Below are positions 8,168 to 13,924 of a stretch of 17,896 nucleotides of DNA, piece after piece. The stretch lies in NCBI GenBank assembly GCA_937926515.1, contig CALAZZ010000121.1, positions 1 through 17,896 on the forward strand. Reading direction: 5' to 3'. This DNA is from an uncultured Bacteroidales bacterium. GTDB taxonomy: Bacteria > Bacteroidota > Bacteroidia > Bacteroidales > F082. The stretch's first letter is position 1, and each line of letters opens with the position of its first letter. The notes under the pieces are model-generated. The model made no database searches. It saw only the letters and a list, made by a program, of their open reading frames with translations, and was not told where the DNA came from. A program made the translations under genes and the position numbers.

Positions 8168-8329
8168 CTGTGTGCTATGTACTTGTTTTTCCCCAGATAG
8201 AAAATACAGTTATTTAACGGGGCTAAGCAACACGAGGTGCCATGCAATATGATATGTTCCCAGTGAGCATTCATAACTGCACCGTATGAAGTAAAGGTTT
8301 TCTGACAAATCTCAGGAAAACTGCTTGAT

Positions 8330-8518
8330 TTATGCCGTGGTGGGTATGTAAGGGGGGGGTAAGTATCTGTTTTCTAATAACTTAGGCTTGAGTTCAAAGT
8401 GAAAAGCACCATTATTAGGTTGGTAAACTAATCCAAGTTTATATAGGCACGACGAGATTGGCATCCCGGAGTAATTTGGTTCATGTATTAATACCCAATA
8501 AGCAATGTATCTAACCAC
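8330..8518 (-). CDS. Small hypothetical ORF, doubtful
   Basis: This is a 62-residue frame rich in Tyr, Pro and Leu with no signal peptide, membrane segment or motif that I recognise. It contains a run of eight C on the coding strand (8352-8359) that encodes the PPP near its end. No Shine-Dalgarno sequence or -7 box was evident upstream. It lies inside a gene-poor, apparently decayed region. It is more likely a chance frame or a remnant than a gene. Confidence 0.2.
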   Translation of the reverse strand: MVRYIAYWVLIHEPNYSGMPISSCLYKLGLVYQPNNGAFHFELKPKLLENRYLPPPYIPTTA

Positions 8519-8761
8519 ATATTTTTAACATTTTATTAACAATTGATGGGTAAGTTAGAATTTATAATATAGACCTGCATTTATTTAGGTTGTTTATTTC
8601 TTTAAGCTTTTTAATGTGTTATACGCTAAGATGTCCTCATGCAACAAGTAAAAAAAAGGTTGGCTATAGCATCGGGGTTAAGCGCAAGCATAAGCACTTA
8701 AAACTTAAACCTGTTCGTGCGAAATAATTTGTTTTGACTTTGCATCGTGGTTTTTGTAAGT

Positions 8762-8787
8762 TGCCACACGAGAAGACTCGTGCGGCA
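8762..8787. repeat. REP-like hairpin next to the glutathione peroxidase remnant
   Basis: TGCCACACGAG (8762-8772) pairs with CTCGTGCGGCA (8777-8787), 10 of 11 positions, around the loop AAGA. It ends only 8 nt before the point where recognisable glutathione peroxidase sequence begins, so it may mark the breakpoint that removed the front of that gene. Confidence 0.5.
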
Positions 8788-8795
8788 GCGCAGGG

Positions 8796-8900
8796 AACTT
8801 TCAGAAATATCTGATCGATGATGAAGGAAATTCAGTTAGATCACTGAGCCCAAGGACCAATCCACTGAGTGAGGACATCAAGGCCTGGCTATCCAATTAA
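8796..8900 (+). pseudogene. Glutathione peroxidase C-terminal remnant
   Basis: The plus frame from 8796 to the TAA at 8898-8900 encodes 34 residues: NFQKYLIDDEGNSVRSLSPR, then TNPLSEDIKAWLSN. This fits the C-terminal end of glutathione peroxidases, where a W-N-F-x-K-[FY]-L-I-D strand precedes a P-x-[TS]-x-P motif and a final amphipathic helix. The catalytic Cys/Sec, Gln and the rest of the thioredoxin-like fold would lie upstream, but the DNA there shows no related frame. Instead there is a hairpin (8762-8787). A terminator follows at 8925-8955. This is therefore the tail of a gene whose first 120 or so codons were lost. The assignment rests on a short stretch, but the match in order and spacing is good. 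Confidence 0.6.
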
Positions 8901-8924
8901 ATCAATTGGGTTTTTCATGATGGA

Positions 8925-8955
8925 GGCTGCACGGAAGATTCTGCGCGGCTTTTTT
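8925..8955 (+). terminator. Rho-independent terminator after the remnant gene
   Basis: GGCTGCACG (8925-8933) pairs with TGCGCGGCT (8942-8950) with one mismatch and three G-T pairs around an 8-nt loop, followed by a run of T to 8955. It sits 25 nt after the stop of the glutathione peroxidase remnant and probably served that gene. It also insulates the MNT/HEPN operon downstream. Confidence 0.5.
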
Positions 8956-9069
8956 GTTCTTACAGTTAACAGGTTGGTCTTAAATCGATTGATATAAATA
9001 CAGGTAACGAATTAAACTCATTTAGCAGCAAAAAGTTTTTGATAATAATTCTGCTGCTACAAAAAATCC

Positions 9070-9077
9070 TATCTTTG
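9070..9077 (+). promoter_or_regulatory. -7 box TATCTTTG for the MNT/HEPN operon
   Basis: The box matches the Bacteroidota consensus TAnnTTTG exactly and ends 7 nt before the ATG at 9085. Transcription would start within a few bases of the start codon, giving a leaderless or nearly leaderless mRNA. No TTG was seen at the ideal -33 spacing. Confidence 0.5.
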
Positions 9078-9084
9078 TATAGTT

Positions 9085-9372
9085 ATGGAATCGAATGAAA
9101 TAAATGCAAGTATCATCAATTATCTCAGACCCTATAGTCCTGAGCGAATTGGAATTTTTGGCTCATTTGCCCGAAGAGAAGAGACCTCTAAAAGCGATAT
9201 TGATATTTTGGTAAAATTCGGGATAACCATATCATTACTTGACCTGGTAAGGATTCACAGGGAGCTTTCAGATATACTTGGCAGGGAGGTTGACTTGGTT
9301 ACTGAGTCCTCACTAAAAAATGAAAGATTAAAAAAGCATATCTTCAAGGATCTTAAAGTCATTTATGAATGA
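9085..9372 (+). CDS. mntA: MNT-domain nucleotidyltransferase, antitoxin of the MNT/HEPN pair
   Basis: The 95-residue protein has the minimal nucleotidyltransferase fold. GSFARREETSKSDID gives the family motif G-S-x10-D-x-D with Gly26, Ser27, Asp38 and Asp40, and REVDLV supplies the third carboxylate (Asp70). By family knowledge such proteins transfer AMP from ATP to a tyrosine of the partner HEPN toxin and so silence it. The catalytic residues look intact, so enzymatic neutralisation is expected. The stop codon overlaps the start of the next gene (ATGA, 9369-9372), which ties translation of the two together. Family membership is clear. The biological role, such as plasmid or phage defence or plain maintenance, is not visible here. 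Confidence 0.9.
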   Translation: MESNEINASIINYLRPYSPERIGIFGSFARREETSKSDIDILVKFGITISLLDLVRIHRELSDILGREVDLVTESSLKNERLKKHIFKDLKVIYE

Positions 9373-9704
9373 AAGATGACAGACTCTATATTGACCACAT
9401 TCTGCAAAGCATAGAAAGGATTAATAAGTATCTTGAAGGCAAAAATCAACTGGTATTTGCAGATGACCTGTTAACACAAGATGCTGTTATCAGACAGTTG
9501 GAGATTATTGGAGAAGCAACAAAGAGGATTTCTAATGAATTCAGAACAGCAAATCCGCATGTTCCATGGACTGACATGGCAGGAATGAGGGACATTTTAA
9601 TACACAACTACCTTGATGTAGACTTGGATATTGTCTGGAAAACTGCTTCAGAAAGCATACAAGATCTGAAGAAGCTACTGCAAAACTTAACATGGTTAAG
9701 TTGA
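9369..9704 (+). CDS. hepT: HEPN-domain RNase toxin (HepT family)
   Basis: This is a 111-residue all-helical HEPN protein. RDILIHNY gives the R-x4-H-x-Y motif, with Arg74 and His79 as the RNase residues and Tyr81 as the residue AMPylated in studied systems. The line IRQLEIIGEATKRIS in the middle helix is typical of the family. By family knowledge the toxin cleaves RNA as a dimer once the antitoxin is lost. The length and motif are complete, so it should be active. It overlaps the antitoxin gene by 4 nt and is convergent with the dehydrogenase gene that ends at 9806. No clear terminator was found in the 101-nt gap between them. Confidence 0.9.
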   Translation: MKDDRLYIDHILQSIERINKYLEGKNQLVFADDLLTQDAVIRQLEIIGEATKRISNEFRTANPHVPWTDMAGMRDILIHNYLDVDLDIVWKTASESIQDLKKLLQNLTWLS

Positions 9705-9805
9705 ACTTTCAGTGATATGATTCGATAGCAAGAATTTATCAAGTGCCGTTGATTACATTTCAAGTAACTGGCATGCGTCAATTTCAAATTAGCAAACATT
9801 TTCGT

Positions 9806-10582
9806 TTACCCAAAAACCCCCTGCACCACTCCCCCATCATGGCTGATGGTTTGTCCGGTTACGTAACGTGAGCCTGGCGAAAGCAGCCAGAGTGCCAATT
9901 CAGCCAATTCAGCAGCTTCGCCCATGCTGCCCACAGGGATGTGTTTCTCGAACCTACTTTTAGCCTCTTCGTAGGTAATGCCTTCATTGGCAGCCTTCTT
10001 TTGGAACACCCGCTTCACAGCAGCCGTGTTATGATAGCCGGGCGCAAGAATATTTATTGTGATGTTTTGCAATGCCAGCTCACGCGACAGGGTTTTCACA
10101 AATCCAACCACCGCCATGCGAAGAGAATTGCTCAGTACCAGGTTTTCAACCGGTTGCTTAACCGAAACACTCTCAATGAAAACAACCCTGCCATATTGCT
10201 GCTGCTGCAGAAGTGGCACAATCTTTTTCACAAACGAAACCTTCCACCGCACCAATTGAAGCCATGCCTGGTCCCAATTTTCCATTTTGCTCTCCATGAA
10301 CGACATGGCGGGCGGACCGCCTGCATTTATGAGTACCCCGCCCAGCCGGGTTTTGTCACACCGATCCAACACCTCATTCTGTGTGGCATCCTGTGTGATA
10401 TCGCCTGCAACAGGGATGAGCCTACCCGGGTGCTGATCTGCAAAATCAACTAGTACATCATTGCTTCGGGCCACAGCTATCACAATGGCTCCTTCATTCA
10501 GCAAGCCTTCCGCAATGGCACGTCCAAATCCGCTGCCTGCCCCACATACGATAAAAAAACGATCTTTGATATTCAAATTCAT
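9806..10582 (-). CDS. Short-chain dehydrogenase/reductase, atypical active site
   Basis: The protein has 258 residues from the ATG at 10580-10582. A longer frame reaches 10672, but a -7 box at 10605-10612 lies downstream of that start and the Rossmann fold begins only after Met at 10582, so the short form is preferred. The nucleotide-binding motif is GAGSGFG (residues 14-20), followed by INAGG for the NAG motif. The active-site Ser lies in ESVSVKQP. The expected Y-x3-K is absent: the aligned segment reads LSNSLRMAV, placing Ser where Tyr is usual and Arg where Lys is usual. A subgroup of SDR proteins with S-N-x2-R there is known, so this looks like a family trait and not damage. The end, YVTGQTISHDGGVV, is classical. 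Substrate unknown. It is divergent from the EamA transporter. Confidence 0.88.
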   Translation of the reverse strand: MNLNIKDRFFIVCGAGSGFGRAIAEGLLNEGAIVIAVARSNDVLVDFADQHPGRLIPVAGDITQDATQNEVLDRCDKTRLGGVLINAGGPPAMSFMESKMENWDQAWLQLVRWKVSFVKKIVPLLQQQQYGRVVFIESVSVKQPVENLVLSNSLRMAVVGFVKTLSRELALQNITINILAPGYHNTAAVKRVFQKKAANEGITYEEAKSRFEKHIPVGSMGEAAELAELALWLLSPGSRYVTGQTISHDGGVVQGVFG

Positions 10583-10604
10583 ACAGCTAAAAGTTTTATT
10601 CCAC

Positions 10605-10612
10605 CAAAAGTA
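10605..10612 (-). promoter_or_regulatory. -7 box TACTTTTG for the dehydrogenase
   Basis: Read on the minus strand, the box fits TAnnTTTG exactly and lies 22 nt before the ATG at 10582. It excludes the upstream in-frame ATG at 10672 as the main start. No -33 TTG at ideal spacing was seen. Confidence 0.45.
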
Positions 10613-10680
10613 CAAATACTGTGTGATGAGGCCTATCTGTTCAGCAAAAAGAAATTCAATATGAGCCAACATTCCATTCG

Positions 10681-10713
10681 TTGAACATCATTACATTATT
10701 TATGCTAATTTTG
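10681..10713 (+). promoter_or_regulatory. Bacteroidota-type promoter for the EamA transporter
   Basis: TTG (10681-10683) and TAATTTTG (10706-10713) are 22 nt apart, one more than the usual 19-21. The -7 box matches TAnnTTTG. The start codon at 10748 follows about 34 nt later. Confidence 0.5.
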
Positions 10714-10747
10714 CGCTCCTGGATAAAACCCCGGAAGCTGCAAATCA

Positions 10748-11671
10748 ATGACCAATGCTGCGCGAAAAACATTAATCAAAGGTACGGTTGCCATTGGCAT
10801 ATCAGCTACCTTGTGGGGTTTCGATGGGGTGGTGCTTACTCCCAGACTCTACAACCTTGATGTGAGTTATGTGGTTTTCATGTTGCACCTGTTTCCTTTC
10901 GTTTTAATGAATTTTTTTCTTTACAAGGAATACAGGCACCTCAAAACATTTACCCGTTCCGACCTGGTTACCTTTGTGCTTATCAGTTTTTTTGGTGGCG
11001 CCATCGGGACCCTGGCTATAGTGAAAGCATTGTTTTTAATGGACTTCAATCACCTTTCGGTGGTCGTGCTTCTGCAAAAGCTGCAACCCATATTTGCCAT
11101 ATTGCTGGCCACTACCCTTCTGGGTGAAAAACTGCGCCAATATTTTGTGATATGGGCTACACTGGCTATTATTGCAGGATACTTCCTCACCTTTGGATGG
11201 GCACTTCCCGATATGCACCAGGGCACCGAAACCATTTATGCTTCTTTGCTGGCACTGCTTGCTGCCTTCTCTTTTGGAAGCTCAACCGTGTTTTCAAAAA
11301 AGATACTCGGTAAGTTTGATTTTGTCACCTCCACCTTTTACCGGTATGGCTTTACCAGCTTGATCATGTTGATCATCATGATCGGTTTTGGTGATTTTGG
11401 CCAAATACAGGCCACCACCTCCATCAACTGGTTGTTTATTGTCATTATCGGTCTTACCACAGGCTCAGGTGCTATCTTTCTGTATTATTACGGTTTAAGA
11501 AAAATCAAAGCCATAATGGCCACCATTAGCGAATTGTTGTTTCCTGTATCAGCCGTATTGTTTGATTACCTGATCAATGACAGCCTCCTGACACCGGTAC
11601 AATGGATCGCTGCAGCAGCCATGATCTATTCCATAATCCGGTTGAACAGCGCTCCCGAAAAAATTTCCTGA
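10748..11671 (+). CDS. EamA/DMT-superfamily transporter
   Basis: The protein has 307 residues with about ten hydrophobic segments in two EamA repeats (about 10-150 and 165-300). Typical traits are the early GISATLWGFDGVV segment, VVLLQKLQPIFAILLATTLLGEKL at the end of repeat one, and FPVSAVLFDYLINDSLLTPVQWIAA at the matching place in repeat two. It should lie in the inner membrane. By family knowledge these proteins move amino acids, nucleotides, sugars or other small metabolites, mostly outward, but the sequence does not tell which. It stands alone with its own promoter, divergent from the dehydrogenase and about 116 nt before the DUF2007 gene. The family call is firm, the substrate unknown. 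Confidence 0.9.
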   Translation: MTNAARKTLIKGTVAIGISATLWGFDGVVLTPRLYNLDVSYVVFMLHLFPFVLMNFFLYKEYRHLKTFTRSDLVTFVLISFFGGAIGTLAIVKALFLMDFNHLSVVVLLQKLQPIFAILLATTLLGEKLRQYFVIWATLAIIAGYFLTFGWALPDMHQGTETIYASLLALLAAFSFGSSTVFSKKILGKFDFVTSTFYRYGFTSLIMLIIMIGFGDFGQIQATTSINWLFIVIIGLTTGSGAIFLYYYGLRKIKAIMATISELLFPVSAVLFDYLINDSLLTPVQWIAAAAMIYSIIRLNSAPEKIS

Positions 11672-11776
11672 ACAGACAGGAGGTGTCCTATCATAATTAT
11701 TTTTACCTTTAGATATTGATTCATATCAGGTAAAAGGGTCTCACAGGCCTTCAATAGTTTATAATTCTTAATACCC

Positions 11777-11783
11777 AGGGAGG
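11777..11783 (+). promoter_or_regulatory. Strong ribosome binding site for the DUF2007 gene
   Basis: AGGGAGG lies 4 nt before the ATG at 11788, which fixes the start. A possible weak -7 box, TACCTTTA, lies at 11704-11711. It misses the final G of the consensus. Confidence 0.5.
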
Positions 11784-11787
11784 TTGT

Positions 11788-12024
11788 ATGTCAGAAGATT
11801 TGAAACATGTATTTTCCGGAACGCTGGTCGAGGCCGGTTTTGTGAGTGAAATATTGGAAGAGAACGGCATCGGTGTGATTAGCCGGAACCCGTTGCGCGA
11901 AAGTGTGATCGCAGGATGGGCCTCAGGGGGACTATCGGATGAAACCCTTAGGCTGTTTGTAAATAAGGATGACGAGGAAAAAGCCCTGAAACTCATCGAG
12001 GAATACCTGAACTCCAGGAAATAA
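11788..12024 (+). CDS. DUF2007 family protein (putative signal-transducing protein)
   Basis: The 78-residue cytoplasmic protein has the DUF2007 pattern: an N-terminal strand with VFSGTLVEAGFVSEILEENGI, which in this fold resembles a PII-like or ACT-like half, then a variable middle and a C-terminal LFVNKDDEEKALKLIEEYL helix. The family's function is not established despite its signal-transduction label. It stops 3 nt before the start of the class IV aminotransferase, so the two are almost certainly co-transcribed. A regulatory or stabilising link to that enzyme would be an inference. Confidence 0.82.
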   Translation: MSEDLKHVFSGTLVEAGFVSEILEENGIGVISRNPLRESVIAGWASGGLSDETLRLFVNKDDEEKALKLIEEYLNSRK

Positions 12025-12027
12025 AAT

Positions 12028-12867
12028 ATGGAAGCCTGTCTTCAGAGGTGGTTCCTCAAAGATGGACTTATTGTCAGCTCATGCGATTTTGATCCAAAGC
12101 TCATGCATGCTGACGGAATGATCTATGAGGTGTTGCGTGTGATGGACGGCAAGCTGCTTTTTGCTGAAGAGCATATGGACCGGCTGCAACATTCATTGGC
12201 ACTGGCCCGAATTGAAACAGCCGGAAAAATAACCGAATTAACGCATCAACTTAAAGAGCTGATCAGAATCAACCATGTCAACGATGGGAATATAAAAATC
12301 GTTGTGATGCCGGGACAATACAGTTCCGAAATAAAGACCGCTGCTTGGTTTATCCCACATTACTATCCAACCGAAGCCATGTACCGCAACGGCATCAGGG
12401 TATCTACACTGCAGCTTAAACGTGAAAACCCAAATATAAAAATACAACGTAGCAGCTACAGACGAAAAGTGGATCGAGCTAGAGAAATGGAGGATGTGTT
12501 TGAAATACTGCTAGTTAAGGATGGTATGATAACTGAAGGGAGCAAAACAAATGTTTTTTTTATCCGTAAAGAAGATTGTTATACAGCACCAGATAGTTTG
12601 GTGCTGAAGGGAATAACACGGGACAAAGTGACAAGGATTTGTAAAAGCAGAGGCATTCATCTGCATTTTGAGGCTGTCAGAGTGCAATATCTTCATTGGT
12701 ATGAAGCTGCTTTTCTAACCGGCACTTCAACCAAGGTGCTAGGGATATCAAGCATTGATGGTCTTGCCAACTTTCAGGCAAATCATAAAGTATTGAATGA
12801 AATAATTGATGCTTACGATGATATGATCAGAAACTACCTGCGGATGAATAACAGCTCAGGAGGTTGA
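12028..12867 (+). CDS. PLP-dependent class IV aminotransferase family protein
   Basis: This 279-residue protein has the fold-type IV layout: the N-terminal YEVLRVMDGKLLFAEEHMDRL, the catalytic Lys (Lys138 in NIKIQRSSY, 20 residues before FEILL, the spacing seen in D-amino-acid aminotransferases), ITEGSKTNVFFI with the conserved Glu, LKGITRDKV, and AAFLTGTSTKV near the phosphate site. The family holds branched-chain and D-amino-acid aminotransferases and aminodeoxychorismate lyase (PabC). Overall length and motifs fit all three. The segment after Lys138 (QRSSYRRK) differs from the common LNRL pattern, so a substrate should not be assigned. It follows the DUF2007 gene with a 3-nt gap. Confidence 0.87.
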   Translation: MEACLQRWFLKDGLIVSSCDFDPKLMHADGMIYEVLRVMDGKLLFAEEHMDRLQHSLALARIETAGKITELTHQLKELIRINHVNDGNIKIVVMPGQYSSEIKTAAWFIPHYYPTEAMYRNGIRVSTLQLKRENPNIKIQRSSYRRKVDRAREMEDVFEILLVKDGMITEGSKTNVFFIRKEDCYTAPDSLVLKGITRDKVTRICKSRGIHLHFEAVRVQYLHWYEAAFLTGTSTKVLGISSIDGLANFQANHKVLNEIIDAYDDMIRNYLRMNNSSGG

Positions 12868-12962
12868 TCCCTCAGGCATCTCGCTTAACTGACTCTTAGG
12901 CTGAGATATCTGGCATCTGTGAAATCTACCTGTCGAAAGTATAATAGATAACTCCTTTCAAT

Positions 12963-12970
12963 TATCTTTG
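12963..12970 (+). promoter_or_regulatory. -7 box TATCTTTG for the CAP-SPOR gene
   Basis: The box is an exact TAnnTTTG match, identical to the one before the MNT/HEPN operon. It ends 25 nt before the ATG at 12996. An earlier ATG at 12985 is out of frame and would yield a short peptide. No TTG was seen at the -33 spacing. Confidence 0.5.
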
Positions 12971-12995
12971 TGATAACAAATATTATGAACTGGCT

Positions 12996-13886
12996 ATGCG
13001 ACAACTCACCCTCTTTTTGGCATTCTTCATGGCAAGTGTTTCACTGCCATTGTCAAACCCATTAACCGCACAGCCAAATACGGTGGATAATTTTTGTATA
13101 TCACCGGAGGAGGAACGGCTTACCGAGTTGATCAACACATTGCGCCGACAGCACCGCCTGCCTGAGATATCATTGTCTGCCTCCTTATCATTTGTGGCTA
13201 AATCGCATGTGGCCGACCTTCAGCAATACCGGCCCGACACAAGCATCTGCAATACAAACAGCTGGTCAGATAAAGGCATCTGGACTGCCTGCTGTTACCA
13301 GCCTTACGTCTTGAAACAAGATTGCATGTGGGACAAACCGAAGGAGCTGACATCCTATCCATACCGGGGCTACGAACTAAGTTATTTTGAAGAAGGTATA
13401 ATCCATGTGGACAGTTTGTGGAAGCTGTGGCGAAACATCCCTGAAGTTGTGGATATGTTGCTTTCGCGCAATCATCATGATGACAAGAAATGGGTGGTGA
13501 TAGGCGCAGGGATATCAGATAATTATGCATCCGTATGGTTAGGCCAAAGGCCGGATCCAAAGGGCAGGCCGCAGGTATGCAGCCAGGCGGGTGCCGTATT
13601 CAGGCCTCCATTCAATATCCATTTGCAGACTGCTGTAGATACCGCATCACCTGATGCAGAGCAAGCGAGCAGGTTTTACCTGATCTATGGTAGTTTTTCA
13701 GTGCTTGGCGATGCGGAAGAAGCCGTAAGAAGATATCGGAATGCAGGTTTCAATAATGCACAGGTTGTGGCAAAGGACAACCGTATTCGGGTGGCTCTTG
13801 ATGTATTTCCGACACTACGTGAAGCCATGTTTGCCAAAGACAGGCTTAGTGCCTCCTATTCAGATGCCTGGATATTGAGGGATTAA
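12996..13886 (+). CDS. Secreted CAP-domain protein with C-terminal SPOR domain
   Basis: The 296-residue protein has a signal peptide (about 1-26, ending LTAQ). A CAP/SCP-like domain (about 35-190) shows ELINTLRRQHRLPEISLSASL, the conserved His71 in SHVADL, Glu in GYELSY, and a C-terminal WVVIGAGISDNYASVWLGQRP that matches the usual G-x-G-x-x-x-x-x-Y-x-x-x-W-F-G end. The second half of the CAP site is harder to place. A linker is followed by a SPOR domain (226-296: FYLIYGSFSVLGDAEEAVRRY, ending AWILR). By family knowledge SPOR binds denuded glycan strands of peptidoglycan. The protein thus probably acts in the periplasm at the cell wall. Catalytic activity is unproven for most bacterial CAP proteins. 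It is convergent with the TonB receptor gene (38-nt gap). Confidence 0.85.
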   Translation: MRQLTLFLAFFMASVSLPLSNPLTAQPNTVDNFCISPEEERLTELINTLRRQHRLPEISLSASLSFVAKSHVADLQQYRPDTSICNTNSWSDKGIWTACCYQPYVLKQDCMWDKPKELTSYPYRGYELSYFEEGIIHVDSLWKLWRNIPEVVDMLLSRNHHDDKKWVVIGAGISDNYASVWLGQRPDPKGRPQVCSQAGAVFRPPFNIHLQTAVDTASPDAEQASRFYLIYGSFSVLGDAEEAVRRYRNAGFNNAQVVAKDNRIRVALDVFPTLREAMFAKDRLSASYSDAWILRD

Positions 13887-13924
13887 TTTCCTTGCAGGGA
13901 ATCCTCCGTAAAGCTTTAAATTTT

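Larger units (their letters stand above)
7805..8329. other. Gene-free stretch with several dyads
   Basis: No convincing coding region was seen on either strand. The stretch holds a 17-bp dyad at 7983-7999, a hairpin at 8092-8121 and another at 8134-8167. There is also a short stem around 7902-7923 (AGCCTT pairing with AAGGCT). It is the only room for the promoter of the minus-strand Rhs operon that starts at 7804, but no TAnnTTTG box was found just upstream of that start. Confidence 0.5.

Noticed and set aside
8352..8359. Run of eight G as a possible phase-variation tract
   Set aside because: It lies in a doubtful 62-codon frame with no sign of expression, so no gene is known to be switched by it.
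8519..8795. tRNA or other known RNA gene
   Set aside because: No cloverleaf with a T-loop and matching acceptor stem could be assembled from the sequence.
9941..10453. 170-codon plus-strand frame opposite the dehydrogenase
   Set aside because: The minus strand encodes a clear Rossmann-fold protein; the opposite frame reads as a shadow with no recognisable domain.
10583..10672. N-terminal extension of 30 residues on the dehydrogenase
   Set aside because: The extension is not part of the SDR fold and a TAnnTTTG box lies inside it, so the start at 10582 is preferred.
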